Source: Paracrocinitomix sp040880585 (GTDB taxonomy: Bacteria > Bacteroidota > Bacteroidia > Flavobacteriales_D > Crocinitomicaceae). Taken from it: a stretch of 64,000 nt of DNA. Of this stretch, positions 8,455 through 17,809 are shown piece by piece. The notes below the pieces were generated by a model. It made no database searches, was not told the DNA's origin, and saw only the letters and a list, made by a program, of their open reading frames with translations. Location of the stretch: NCBI GenBank assembly GCA_040880585.1, contig JBBDID010000059.1:1-64000 (forward strand), given 5' to 3'. Each line of letters opens with the position of its first letter. Positions within the stretch are counted from its first letter, which is position 1. The position numbers were made by a program, and so were the translations under genes.

Positions 8455-8880
8455 TCAAAAATCCTCTTTTCTCGGATTTTTTCTAAACTTCTTTTTCTCT
8501 TTGTGTTTCTTTTTCTCCTGCAAACGGGCTTCTTTTTTTGCCCGACTGATTTTTGTCGGCTTACGCTTTTTGGGTATTTTCAAAGTCTCTTCCAACAAAG
8601 CTATCATCCGATCAATTGCAATTGCTTTATTCATGCTTTGAGAGCGGCTATCTTCAGCAGTAACTCTCAGTACACCCTGTTTTATTCGATTTTTTAATTG
8701 ATTCAGGATACGATTCTTCTCTTTTTCTTCCAGCACATTTGACTGATGGATATTCAACACAGCCGTAACACGGGTCTCCGTTTTGTTGGCATGTTGGCCG
8801 CCTTTTCCTCCACTACGAGAAGTTTCAAATTGTAATTCACCTATCAGCTCATCTCTGCGATATTTAAGCAAATGAATCAC
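8455..8880 (-). CDS. arfB: Alternative ribosome-rescue peptidyl-tRNA hydrolase (ArfB/YaeJ-like)
   Basis: Predicted to enter the empty A site of stalled ribosomes and hydrolyse peptidyl-tRNA. It carries the class I release-factor catalytic core, GGKGGQHANKTETRV near residues 24-38, with the GGQ tripeptide. There is no codon-recognition domain. The C-terminal tail is rich in Lys/Arg (KKKHKEKKKFRKNPRK), as expected for the ArfB tail that occupies the mRNA channel. 141 aa. The start is GTG, sharing one base with the TAG stop of the methyltransferase gene upstream, so the two are translationally coupled. Confidence 0.85.
   Translation of the reverse strand: MIHLLKYRRDELIGELQFETSRSGGKGGQHANKTETRVTAVLNIHQSNVLEEKEKNRILNQLKNRIKQGVLRVTAEDSRSQSMNKAIAIDRMIALLEETLKIPKKRKPTKISRAKKEARLQEKKKHKEKKKFRKNPRKEDF
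8457..8482. terminator. Hairpin terminator between convergent genes
   Basis: AAAAATCC at 8457-8464 pairs perfectly with GGATTTTT at 8474-8481, with a T run behind it on the plus strand and an A run before it, so it can act in both directions. It overlaps the last codons of arfB. Confidence 0.6.
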
Positions 8881-10037
8881 TACTCTTTTACGCCGTACTT
8901 ATGTTCTATCAAACTGCCTTTGAAAATGTCGTATTTTCTAAAATCACAACTGATTGACCCATTGTAAATCTGAATTTTTTTGGACGGTTTTAATTCAATT
9001 CGTTTAAAAGCTTCAAAATTTGAACTCAATACCCAGCAAGTATATCCGGGCAGCTTATTTTTGAAAAAATCTCCCAATGATTTATACATATCCCAAATTT
9101 CATAATCATCTAATCGCTGTCCGTAAGGAGGATTAGCGATCAAAGTGCCTCCCCCTTCCGGTGGATTTACATCTTCAAAATCTTTTGTCTCAAACTGTAC
9201 CGTTTTCCCTAAAGGCAAGGCTTTGCTGTTATTGCGCGCCATTTTAATCATTTCTCCATCCGTATCTGTTCCCTGTATCACAAAGTTTAGATCACGAAGA
9301 GGAACTTTGGGAGCTGCTTCGTAAATGTCATTCCACAATTGTTGATCAAAATCCGGCCAGTACATAAAAGAATAATATTTACGGGCAATACTAGGAGGAA
9401 TTCCATTTGCCATCAATCCGGCTTCAATCGGCAATGTTCCTGAGCCACAAAAAGGATCAATAAAGTTAGACTTCATATCCCATCCTGACAGATAAATCAG
9501 GCCTGCCGCTACCACTTCGTTCAAAGGAGCATCACCTGTAGATTTCCTGTAATTGCGTTGAAACAAAGGCGCTCCAGAACTGTTTAACGAAATGGTACAT
9601 TGGAATTCAGTAATATGCACATCAAATAAAACATGTGGACTTTTTGTATCTACCGAAGGGCGCTGTCCAACTTTATCAGAGAAAAAATCTACAATTGCAT
9701 CTTTGAGCAGCAACATGGGATACTTGGAATAACTGAACTGCTTAGAATTCACTGCTCCTTTTACTGCAAATGTTCGATTCACCTGCATAAACTCAGCAAA
9801 ATTGATCGTTGAAAGTTTTTTCTTAAAATCAGCCTCGTCCTTAAATGAAAATGATTTTACGGGAGTCAGGATAGAAATGGCTGTCCTCAACCAGAGGTTT
9901 ACCATATACATGAACCGCTTATCTCCTTCAAATTCCACTACTCTGTTTCCGGGTTTTACAGCAGTTGCACCAAGGTTTTCAAGTTCCTTCGCCAACACTT
10001 GCTCTAAGCCGTAAAATGTTTTCGCCACTAATTTCAT
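8880..10037 (-). CDS. THUMP-domain 23S rRNA (guanine-N2)-methyltransferase (RlmL/YpsC family)
   Basis: Predicted SAM-dependent enzyme that methylates guanine N2 in 23S rRNA. An N-terminal ferredoxin-like and THUMP region spans about residues 1-155. A Rossmann methyltransferase domain (UPF0020) follows, with FIDPFCGSGTLPIEAGLMA near residue 188 as SAM motif I and the catalytic LIANPPYGQRL near residue 298. At 385 aa it corresponds to the RlmL half only, without the fused RlmK domain of E. coli. It overlaps arfB by one base; both act on the ribosome or its rescue. A TATCTTTG box on the minus strand at 10051-10058 lies just upstream. Confidence 0.87.
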   Translation of the reverse strand: MKLVAKTFYGLEQVLAKELENLGATAVKPGNRVVEFEGDKRFMYMVNLWLRTAISILTPVKSFSFKDEADFKKKLSTINFAEFMQVNRTFAVKGAVNSKQFSYSKYPMLLLKDAIVDFFSDKVGQRPSVDTKSPHVLFDVHITEFQCTISLNSSGAPLFQRNYRKSTGDAPLNEVVAAGLIYLSGWDMKSNFIDPFCGSGTLPIEAGLMANGIPPSIARKYYSFMYWPDFDQQLWNDIYEAAPKVPLRDLNFVIQGTDTDGEMIKMARNNSKALPLGKTVQFETKDFEDVNPPEGGGTLIANPPYGQRLDDYEIWDMYKSLGDFFKNKLPGYTCWVLSSNFEAFKRIELKPSKKIQIYNGSISCDFRKYDIFKGSLIEHKYGVKE

Positions 10038-10116
10038 CCTGATTTTTTTACAAAGATACGATTTGAGTACAAGAATCAGCAGATTTATCCGTTAGGATGT
10101 AATGCGCAAAAATAGC

Positions 10117-10124
10117 TAGATTTG
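10117..10124 (+). promoter_or_regulatory. TAnnTTTG box before the patatin gene
   Basis: TAGATTTG ends six bases before ATG 10131. It overlaps an in-frame TTG at 10122, which makes that TTG an unlikely start and points to a leaderless transcript. Confidence 0.4.
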
Positions 10125-10130
10125 AAACAA

Positions 10131-12419
10131 ATGATGAGACACTTCTTCATACTGATTTTTTGCTCTTCTCTTTTCACCATCAGCTTTGGTCAAAAAGTGG
10201 GTGTTGTTCTCTCAGGTGGAGGAGCGACGGGATTTGCACATATTGGTGTGCTCAAAGCATTAGAAGAACATCATATTCCCATTGATTATATCACCGGCAC
10301 TTCGGCTGGAGCATTAATTGGCGGACTTTATGCTTCGGGCTATTCGCCCTATGAAATTGAAGCTATGGTGCTTTCAGAATCTTTTCAAACCCTGGCTTCG
10401 GGAAACATTGAGAATGAATACAACTATTACATAGAAGAACCCGACCGTGATGCCAGTTTATTCACCATCCGTTTGGCAAAAGATTCTATTATCCAAAAAG
10501 CTTTAGGTACAAACCTTTTGAATCCCACTTTTTTAGATTTGGAAATGATGTATTTATTTGGACTGAACCCTCCTGCTTCTCTTCAAAATTATGACAGTTT
10601 GTTTGTCCCTTTCCGTTGTGTTGCTTCCGATATTGTTACAAAAGAATCAGTGGTGTTTGATTCTGGTAACCTTAATCAAGCAATAAGAGCATCTATGACT
10701 TATCCTTTCTTTATTAGTCCTATTACTGTGAATGGCAGTTTATTATTTGACGGCGGGTTGTATAATAATTTTCCGGCTGAGGATATGTATCGGGAATTTA
10801 ATCCGGATTACATCATAGGTAGCAATGTTTCTTTTAACGAGCCTCCTCCCACCGAAGATGACCTTATGTCACAAGTGCGCAATATGTTTACCTCTCATTC
10901 TAATTACAATCTACCCTGTGAATCCGGCATCATCATTATTCCTGAAATTTCTGAATTAGGCACCTTTGAATTTGATAAAATCAAGCAAGCCATACAGTTT
11001 GGTTATGATGCTACCATTTCAAAACTAGATTCTATTGAATACTTTGTGAGACTTCGTGTTTCAACCGAAGAACTGCAAAAAGCGCGAGAAAAATATGCTG
11101 AAAAGAAAATCGATTTACAGATTTCTCAAGTACATGCTGAAGGCGTAGACCAAGAGTATGCCAGACATATAGAGAACAAATTGCTCCGCAAAAAAAGAAA
11201 AGAAATTATTTCATACGATCTTTTAAAAAAGCGGTATTTGCACCTTTATCAATCAGAGCAAATCCGATCTATGTTTCCCCTTTTGAACCCTATTACGGAT
11301 AGCACCCAACGATTAGACATCCACATCCGGAAGGAAAAACCTTTTCAAGCCTCTTTTGGAGGGCATTATTCTTCAAGACCCGTAAATACCGGATTTTTAA
11401 GTTTGGCCTATTCCGGTTTTAGGGTAACTCCCTTCACCATTTATGGCAATACGTATTTCGGAAAATTTTACGGGTCTGTTAAAGCCGGCTTTAAATTTCA
11501 CTTACCCACGCGTTCCATCTCCTATCTGGAACCTAGTTTTGTAATGAACCGTTGGGATTATTTCAGAAGTTTCGCCACATTTTTTGAAGATGTAAAACCT
11601 TCCTATATCGTACAAAATGAAATCTACTGGCGATTACAGTATCATCTGGCCACCTCTAACAAAAGCAAGCTCACCCTGGATTTCAGCAATGGGCGAACCG
11701 AAGATGATTATTATCAAACCGACCAGTTCACTAATGCCGACACGGCAGATTTCACCTCCTTTTTGTTTTACTCTCCCGGTTTGGAATTTTCCATGAATTC
11801 TTTAAATCGTAAACAGTTTGCTTCAGCCGGTCATTTTTTCTCTTTCAGTACAAGATTTGTGCACGGTGTTGAAGAAACGACCCCCGGTTCTACCTCCCAA
11901 AACTCAATTGGAAATAAGGCATTCAGAAATTGGATCTACCTCAAGACTTCATACACCAATTATTTCATGAGCCGAGGTATTTACCGTTTAGGGATTATGG
12001 CTGAAGGCGTGTATTCATTCCAACCCTATTTCCACAATTTCAGAGCCAGTTTATTATCTGCTCACGCTTTTCAGCCTATACCGGATACATACCTTGCTTT
12101 TTATGATGATTTCAGAGCCAATAAATACCTTGGGGGCGGACTGATGAATGTATTTACGATCAAGGATAAAGTAGATATCCGTATTGAGGCATATATTTTT
12201 CAGCCCATTATCCGCATCCGGGAAGAAAATGGATTAGCTGTTGACGGAAAACCTTTTGAAGATCGTTTTGGGATTGGAAGCGCTTCGGTCATCTATCATT
12301 CTCCTCTTGGACCACTCAGAGCAACCGTAAACTATGTAGGAAGTCAATCTATCATTAATCCCCTTACCTTCCAGTTGAGTTTTGGGTATGTATTGTTTAA
12401 TCAAAGAGGAATAAAGTAA
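10131..12419 (+). CDS. Patatin-like phospholipase with C-terminal outer-membrane barrel (PlpD-like)
   Basis: Predicted type Vd-like protein: a lipid acyl hydrolase joined to a beta-barrel. After a signal peptide (HFFILIFCSSLFTISFG) the patatin domain spans about residues 22-300. It contains the oxyanion loop SGGGATGFAHIG, the nucleophile elbow GTSAG and the catalytic Asp in FDGGLYNNFP. A POTRA-like stretch follows, and from about residue 390 to the end there is a barrel with alternating aromatic and polar strands ending LSFGYVLF. The start at 10131 is preferred over a TTG at 10122 because the promoter box overlaps the latter. Substrate unknown. Confidence 0.87.
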   Translation: MMRHFFILIFCSSLFTISFGQKVGVVLSGGGATGFAHIGVLKALEEHHIPIDYITGTSAGALIGGLYASGYSPYEIEAMVLSESFQTLASGNIENEYNYYIEEPDRDASLFTIRLAKDSIIQKALGTNLLNPTFLDLEMMYLFGLNPPASLQNYDSLFVPFRCVASDIVTKESVVFDSGNLNQAIRASMTYPFFISPITVNGSLLFDGGLYNNFPAEDMYREFNPDYIIGSNVSFNEPPPTEDDLMSQVRNMFTSHSNYNLPCESGIIIIPEISELGTFEFDKIKQAIQFGYDATISKLDSIEYFVRLRVSTEELQKAREKYAEKKIDLQISQVHAEGVDQEYARHIENKLLRKKRKEIISYDLLKKRYLHLYQSEQIRSMFPLLNPITDSTQRLDIHIRKEKPFQASFGGHYSSRPVNTGFLSLAYSGFRVTPFTIYGNTYFGKFYGSVKAGFKFHLPTRSISYLEPSFVMNRWDYFRSFATFFEDVKPSYIVQNEIYWRLQYHLATSNKSKLTLDFSNGRTEDDYYQTDQFTNADTADFTSFLFYSPGLEFSMNSLNRKQFASAGHFFSFSTRFVHGVEETTPGSTSQNSIGNKAFRNWIYLKTSYTNYFMSRGIYRLGIMAEGVYSFQPYFHNFRASLLSAHAFQPIPDTYLAFYDDFRANKYLGGGLMNVFTIKDKVDIRIEAYIFQPIIRIREENGLAVDGKPFEDRFGIGSASVIYHSPLGPLRATVNYVGSQSIINPLTFQLSFGYVLFNQRGIK

Positions 12420-12435
12420 AGAGATAGCATGCATT

Positions 12436-13041
12436 ATGTCAAGAAGTCAAATCATTAACATTGCTCTATTTGGATTGCTTCTTTTACTTACTCCTCTGTT
12501 AATTTATGAAGGCTATCAGTCAGTATGGTACAGTTCAAGCTTCACTTTTGAAAGTATTATCTATGGAATCCTAATATTTGGAATTATATGCATAGAAATT
12601 GTCCGTATCATATTAAAAAAAACTAAATGGTATTTATTGACTTTTGGAATATCTTGTCTTATTTTACAACAATCACTACAGATTTATTTTAAATACGAAT
12701 TCAAAGAACATTGGAAAAATACTGGTTCAAATGTTATCACATTAAGTGAAAACCAAGGAATGTCAACACTTAGCGTAGATTTGAAAGAAAATGGTGAATA
12801 TATAGGTCATGTAGGCTGGGTATTTACTGACATGATTTATGGTACTTATGAAATAACCGATTCAAGAATAATTTTAAATGAAACATTTGACGAAAAAGAC
12901 TGGTTGTGTCATTCATATGTGATAGTAAGTAAGAATAATAACAAAGTTGCAGTGCCAGAGTGTGATGATTCGTGTGAACTTTACGCTGGCCATGAAACAC
13001 TTATATATTGGAGTAGGAATGATTATAAAAATGAGGAATAG
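12436..13041 (+). CDS. Hypothetical membrane protein
   Basis: 201 aa. Three hydrophobic segments occupy the first 85 residues (about 7-24, 35-55 and 67-82). A soluble C-terminal domain of about 115 residues follows (GSNVITLSENQGMSTLSVDLKENG-type beta segments; DSCELYAGHE near the end, with three cysteines). It sits 16 bp behind the patatin gene on the same strand, so co-transcription is possible. No family recognised. Confidence 0.55.
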   Translation: MSRSQIINIALFGLLLLLTPLLIYEGYQSVWYSSSFTFESIIYGILIFGIICIEIVRIILKKTKWYLLTFGISCLILQQSLQIYFKYEFKEHWKNTGSNVITLSENQGMSTLSVDLKENGEYIGHVGWVFTDMIYGTYEITDSRIILNETFDEKDWLCHSYVIVSKNNNKVAVPECDDSCELYAGHETLIYWSRNDYKNEE

Positions 13042-13161
13042 AAAACACATGCTAACATAAGTAAAGCTAACCGCTTGTGCGGATCGTACTCAAGCACTAA
13101 ATTTACTAAAGAGATATCTGCTATAGCTGTAACTTCTGTCTATCCAGGTTCACCAATTTTC

Positions 13162-16100
13162 TTAAATATTTGAGCGCATAGGCTGATTACTTATCTTAAA
13201 CAGCCACAGTTTAAACTTATAAAACAGTAGATACATCACCGGAATAATAACGAGTGTAAGAAAAGTGGCAAAGGTTAAACCAAAAATAATAGTCCAGGAC
13301 ATGGGGCCAAAAAAGATGGTATTATCTCCTCCAATGTAAAAGTGAGGATCATAACTGGTCAATAATGACGTAAAATTAATATTTAGTCCAAAAGCCAAAG
13401 GGATCAATCCTAAAACCGTTGTAATGGCAGTAAGCAATACCGGCCTCAATCTTGTTTTACCCGCCGTTATAATAGCAGTTTTCACCTCAGGCATAGGTAG
13501 CTGTTCAAATTCATTTAAGCCCAGTTCTTCTCTTCTCCTTATTCGGATCAAATTGGTATAATCTATCAATACAATGGCATTATTCACCACTACCCCGGCC
13601 AGTGAAATAATCCCAATCATGGTCATCATGATCACAAATTCCATCTGAAAGATCACTTCTCCTAACAATACTCCAATGAATGAGAATATAACCGCAAACA
13701 TAATAATTGCAGGGGTAGAGAACGAATTAAACTGCCCCACAATCACCAGTAAAATAATAAAGACTGCAATCAAGAGTGCTTTTGACAAGAATGCCATTTC
13801 TTTTGCCTGTTCTTCCTGTTCTCCGGTAAATTTATATCCAATGGCCGGATTGATTTCATTTTCACCGGCGTACTCTTCCATCATTTTTTCCAATTCTTTC
13901 ACTACTTCATTGGGGTTATACCCTTCAGAAACGGAAGAATAGACGGTTACCAGTGGAGTAAGATCTTTATGAACCACTGTGCTGTAGGTGACAGTTCGTC
14001 TTGGATCTTTGATTAAAGAACGTACCGGAATCCGTAACAATTGTCCTTTGTTATTTCTGAAAATAAGGCGTTGATTCAAAATGGCATCCAAGTCTTCACG
14101 GGCATCTTTGTCAAATCGAAGTACAATATCATAGGTTTCATCTCCTACTTTATAAGTAGAGATATCTGAGCCAAAGAGAGCAGTTCTGATGGCATTTCCA
14201 ATTTGTCCGGTAGAGGTATTAAAGAGTCGTGCTTTCTCTCGGTCGATCTCAATTTCCAATTCAGGTTTACCTGTTTCTACATTTAACTTTAATTGCTCTA
14301 CACCGGGAACATTTTTGCGGTCTAAAAACAAACGCATTTTCTCAGCCTCTGCAATGAGTTGATCATACTTCACATCACCGGAAACTTCAATATTAATGGG
14401 CGGGGCTGTGGGCGGACCTTCATTGTTTTTATCCACCACCACCTGCACATCTGCCGGAAATCGATCTTTGAGCGCTTCAGAAATTTTCTCCATGATGGCA
14501 GAAGTTTCATGATCTCCCCGGTGTTTAAATTCAGCAAAGTTAACCGTTACCCTGCCTTTGTGCGGTGTATTTCCCATAACAACTCCTTGTGCGGGATCAG
14601 ATGTTCCTTCACCAACCTGCGCAATAATTGACTGAACAATCCACTCATTATACGGTTTGCCTACTGTATCCGAAATTTCTTTCGCAAGTATCTCTTCAAA
14701 CAATAAACGCTCTATCTCTTCCGTCGTTTGATTGGTCGTCTTTATATCCGTACCAATGGGATGTTGAATAAAAATGTTTACGTAATTCGGTTGATTTTCG
14801 GGAAAAAAAAGCACCTTGGGGGTAAACAATCCTAAAATCACAAAGGATAAAAACAACAAACCAAACATCCCCAGAAAAAAACCGACAGGCCTTCTCCCTT
14901 TTAAAGAAAAAGAGAGTAGTTTCTCATAGGCATTTTCAAGTCCCGGTAAAAACTTTTCCTGAAACCAACGTGTTGCCGGATTTAAAGCAAAGATGGTAAA
15001 CACAATCATTACTCCAAGCAGTATACAGATATTTCCCCCGGCAGTAAACCCCATTCCTAACAATAGAATTCCTAAAATAACAGCTATCCCTGAAATAATA
15101 AAGGGTTTCTTCTTAGTCGATTGCCCGCCCTCCACTTTCATATACATGGCTGTCAACACCGGATTTATCACAAGTGCAACAAAGAGGGAAGAACCCAACA
15201 CAATGATGAGGGTAATGGGCAGATACTTCATGAATTCCCCCATAATTCCCGGCCAAAAGGCAAGCGGAATAAAAGCACCGAGAGTAGTTGCAGTTGAAGC
15301 AATGATCGGCCAGGCAATCTCTCCAACCCCTTTTTTTGCTGCGGTAAAACTATCGTGACCTTCTTCCATTAACCGTTGTACATTCTCCACTACTACAATT
15401 CCATTGTCCACTAACATCCCTAAAGCCAATACCAAAGAGAACAATACCATGACGTTTAACGTCACCCCCATTGAAGAGAGAATGAGAAACGACATAAACA
15501 TGGAAAGTGGTATGGCCACACCAACAAAAAGCGAGTTCCGTAAACCCAGAAAAAAAAGTAAGACACCTACTACCAGTAAGACGCCAAATATGATGGAATT
15601 CTCCAAATTGGATACCATCTCTTCTGTTTTACCCGACTGATCATTGGTCACCGAAACATTTACCCCTTCAGGAATGATTTTTTTGACTTTTACTTCTACC
15701 AGAATTTCATTGATTTTTCGGGATGCTTCCAATAAGTTTTCACCGCTTCGTTTTTTCACATCTAACATCACAACAGTATTCCCCCATTCTCTGGCATAAG
15801 AAGTTGTATCTGCATCCGAGAAAGCTATATCTGCAATGTCTTTCAGGTAAACCGGCTTATAATCTTCCTGCCTGACGATCACATTCCCTATTTCTTCAGC
15901 CGATTTAAATTTTCCTTCAATCTGTATGGTTCGTTTTGTTATGCCGTCTATATATTCTCCCCCTGACATGGTAATGTTCTCATTGGAAATAGCCTGTTGG
16001 ATGTCATTAAAAGAAACATCTACCGCCTCTGCTTTTTTAGGATCAACCAAGATCTGCATTTCCCGTTCCTGAGTACCTCGAATATCTACCTCAGATATCT

Positions 16101-16641
16101 CAGGCAAATCTTCAATTCGATCTTCCAGCATTTCAGCATATTCATTCAGACGGGTAATGGAATAATCTCCGGATAAATTGATGTTCATAATGGGCATTTC
16201 CGAAACATCCATTTCAAAAATGTTGGGTTCTACCGGTAAATCAGTTGGAAACCCTTTAGAAGCACGGGCTTTATCTACAGCATCTTTCACCTCCTGCAAA
16301 GCTCGTTTGGGAGTTACTTTAAAGTCAAATTTTACCTGAATGGATGCGTAACCATCAATTGAATTGGAGACAATTTCGTCCACATTTTTAATCGAATTCA
16401 ACTCTTTCTCTATGGGGTCTGTAATCTTATCGGCAATCAATTTGGGAGAATTTCCGGGATAAGCAATTCCGATATAGATTTCAGGAATCGTTAATTCAGG
16501 AAAATTTTCCTTGGGCATCCCCCGATACGCAGTAAAACCGCCAATCAGGATCATAATCATTAACAGATAAACCGTTTTACGGTTCTTTACTGCCCATGAG
16601 GAAAGGCCAAATTCTTTTTGGTTCTCAATGTTCTTGCTCAT
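13162..16641 (-). CDS. RND efflux pump, inner-membrane permease subunit (AcrB/HAE1-type)
   Basis: Proton-driven exporter forming the inner-membrane trimer of a tripartite pump. 1159 aa, with an N-terminal helix (TVYLLMIMILIGGFTAYRGMP), two large periplasmic loops and two sets of transmembrane helices. The TM4 proton-relay motif reads LVDNGIVVVENV: the first of AcrB's two aspartates is kept and the second is Asn, a variant seen in other RND pumps. The second helical set includes GVVVNNAIVLIDY. Extra hydrophobic sequence near residues 500-560 makes it longer than the usual 1050 aa. It is last gene of a four-gene operon (tetR-tolC-adaptor-pump). Substrate unknown; drugs or bile-like compounds are more likely than metals given the general motif pattern. 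Confidence 0.93.
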   Translation of the reverse strand: MSKNIENQKEFGLSSWAVKNRKTVYLLMIMILIGGFTAYRGMPKENFPELTIPEIYIGIAYPGNSPKLIADKITDPIEKELNSIKNVDEIVSNSIDGYASIQVKFDFKVTPKRALQEVKDAVDKARASKGFPTDLPVEPNIFEMDVSEMPIMNINLSGDYSITRLNEYAEMLEDRIEDLPEISEVDIRGTQEREMQILVDPKKAEAVDVSFNDIQQAISNENITMSGGEYIDGITKRTIQIEGKFKSAEEIGNVIVRQEDYKPVYLKDIADIAFSDADTTSYAREWGNTVVMLDVKKRSGENLLEASRKINEILVEVKVKKIIPEGVNVSVTNDQSGKTEEMVSNLENSIIFGVLLVVGVLLFFLGLRNSLFVGVAIPLSMFMSFLILSSMGVTLNVMVLFSLVLALGMLVDNGIVVVENVQRLMEEGHDSFTAAKKGVGEIAWPIIASTATTLGAFIPLAFWPGIMGEFMKYLPITLIIVLGSSLFVALVINPVLTAMYMKVEGGQSTKKKPFIISGIAVILGILLLGMGFTAGGNICILLGVMIVFTIFALNPATRWFQEKFLPGLENAYEKLLSFSLKGRRPVGFFLGMFGLLFLSFVILGLFTPKVLFFPENQPNYVNIFIQHPIGTDIKTTNQTTEEIERLLFEEILAKEISDTVGKPYNEWIVQSIIAQVGEGTSDPAQGVVMGNTPHKGRVTVNFAEFKHRGDHETSAIMEKISEALKDRFPADVQVVVDKNNEGPPTAPPINIEVSGDVKYDQLIAEAEKMRLFLDRKNVPGVEQLKLNVETGKPELEIEIDREKARLFNTSTGQIGNAIRTALFGSDISTYKVGDETYDIVLRFDKDAREDLDAILNQRLIFRNNKGQLLRIPVRSLIKDPRRTVTYSTVVHKDLTPLVTVYSSVSEGYNPNEVVKELEKMMEEYAGENEINPAIGYKFTGEQEEQAKEMAFLSKALLIAVFIILLVIVGQFNSFSTPAIIMFAVIFSFIGVLLGEVIFQMEFVIMMTMIGIISLAGVVVNNAIVLIDYTNLIRIRRREELGLNEFEQLPMPEVKTAIITAGKTRLRPVLLTAITTVLGLIPLAFGLNINFTSLLTSYDPHFYIGGDNTIFFGPMSWTIIFGLTFATFLTLVIIPVMYLLFYKFKLWLFKISNQPMRSNI

Positions 16642-16650
16642 CCTTCTTAA

Positions 16651-17796
16651 TTATTGCACTTTTACAAGGTCAGTCTCTGTAATGCCTTTTGCGCCATTAA
16701 TGACTATCCGATCTTTTTCATTGAGAGTTCCCGGCTTAAGAGGTTCTATACACGCCTCACCTTTATACTGACTCAATACCTTTACATACACTTTTTCTAC
16801 CGATTGTTCATCTGCCACATCACCGTACAGTTTATAGATATAAGTGTTGTTCTGTACATCCTGCAACAAAGCCCTGTCATTGATCACCAAGGCACTATCT
16901 CTTGTAAAATCTGTCACTTTCACTTTTGCCAGTTGATTGGGCAATAGCATTTTATTGTTGTGAATCTCCATTCGGATTCTGAATGTTCTATTTACCGGGT
17001 CTATGAAATTTCCCTTGCTGCTTACCTTGGTATGAATCACTGTGTCATTCAAAGAAGGAACCATTAATTCTACTGTAGTGCCCTTGTGCACAGATGACAA
17101 TAAACTTTCAGTCAGCGAAGCAACAACTCTCACTTTATCGTTGTTCACGATTCGTAAAAGTGGAATTCCCGGCGCAGCCATTTCACCCATACTGACCATC
17201 AGTTCATCTATTACTCCTGAAAAAGGCGCGCGAACAACTGATTTCCCTTGTTGGCTTTGCAATGTTTGAATACTTTTTTCTAAGGATTCTTTCTGTGCTT
17301 TCGATTGCTCGTATTCAATTTCAGTTCCAACACCCTCCTCCATTAACTTTTTCTGTTTTTCATACATGAATTTGGCCAACTCAAGCTGGGTTTCCAGTTC
17401 CTGAATTTGTGAAGAAATAATAGCTGCGTCAATGGTCAGCAAGGGCTGCCCCTTTTTTACTTTTTGTCCTTCTTTTACATGCACGCTTTTAATGTTGCCT
17501 TGCGCTTCAGCGTGTATCAAGGCATTTTTATCCGTTTCAACTGCTCCCTGTACTTCTACTTTATGGCTGTACGATTTCCGCTCCACCACTTCTGCTGACA
17601 CAATGGGATGGATGATTGCAGTTGCTGTATCCAATTCAACTATCTTTTCATTCACCTCTTCAAGGAGGATTTTGAGTGAATCTCTACGACTCAATAAATC
17701 ATCCAATTCTTGGGATTCTTTAGAACCGTTCCCGGCGCTACAAGCTACCAAAAAAGAGGATAAAAAGGTTAGGTATAGGATGTGATTTCGTTTCAT
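16651..17796 (-). CDS. RND efflux periplasmic adaptor (membrane fusion protein)
   Basis: Lipoprotein adaptor that links the RND permease to the TolC-like outer-membrane duct. The lipobox LLSSFLVACS places the lipidated Cys near residue 19. A first coiled coil covers about residues 28-60. The barrel-sandwich (biotinyl-lipoyl-like) halves are recognisable at AEAQGNIKSVHVKEGQKVKKGQPLLTIDA (split by a helical hairpin of about residues 125-180) and VRAPFSGVIDELMVSMGEMAAPG. Beta-barrel and membrane-proximal domains follow. 381 aa. The gap to the pump gene is only 9 bp, and TolC lies 13 bp upstream. Confidence 0.92.
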   Translation of the reverse strand: MKRNHILYLTFLSSFLVACSAGNGSKESQELDDLLSRRDSLKILLEEVNEKIVELDTATAIIHPIVSAEVVERKSYSHKVEVQGAVETDKNALIHAEAQGNIKSVHVKEGQKVKKGQPLLTIDAAIISSQIQELETQLELAKFMYEKQKKLMEEGVGTEIEYEQSKAQKESLEKSIQTLQSQQGKSVVRAPFSGVIDELMVSMGEMAAPGIPLLRIVNNDKVRVVASLTESLLSSVHKGTTVELMVPSLNDTVIHTKVSSKGNFIDPVNRTFRIRMEIHNNKMLLPNQLAKVKVTDFTRDSALVINDRALLQDVQNNTYIYKLYGDVADEQSVEKVYVKVLSQYKGEACIEPLKPGTLNEKDRIVINGAKGITETDLVKVQ

Positions 17797-17809
17797 TTTT
17801 TTGTGGACT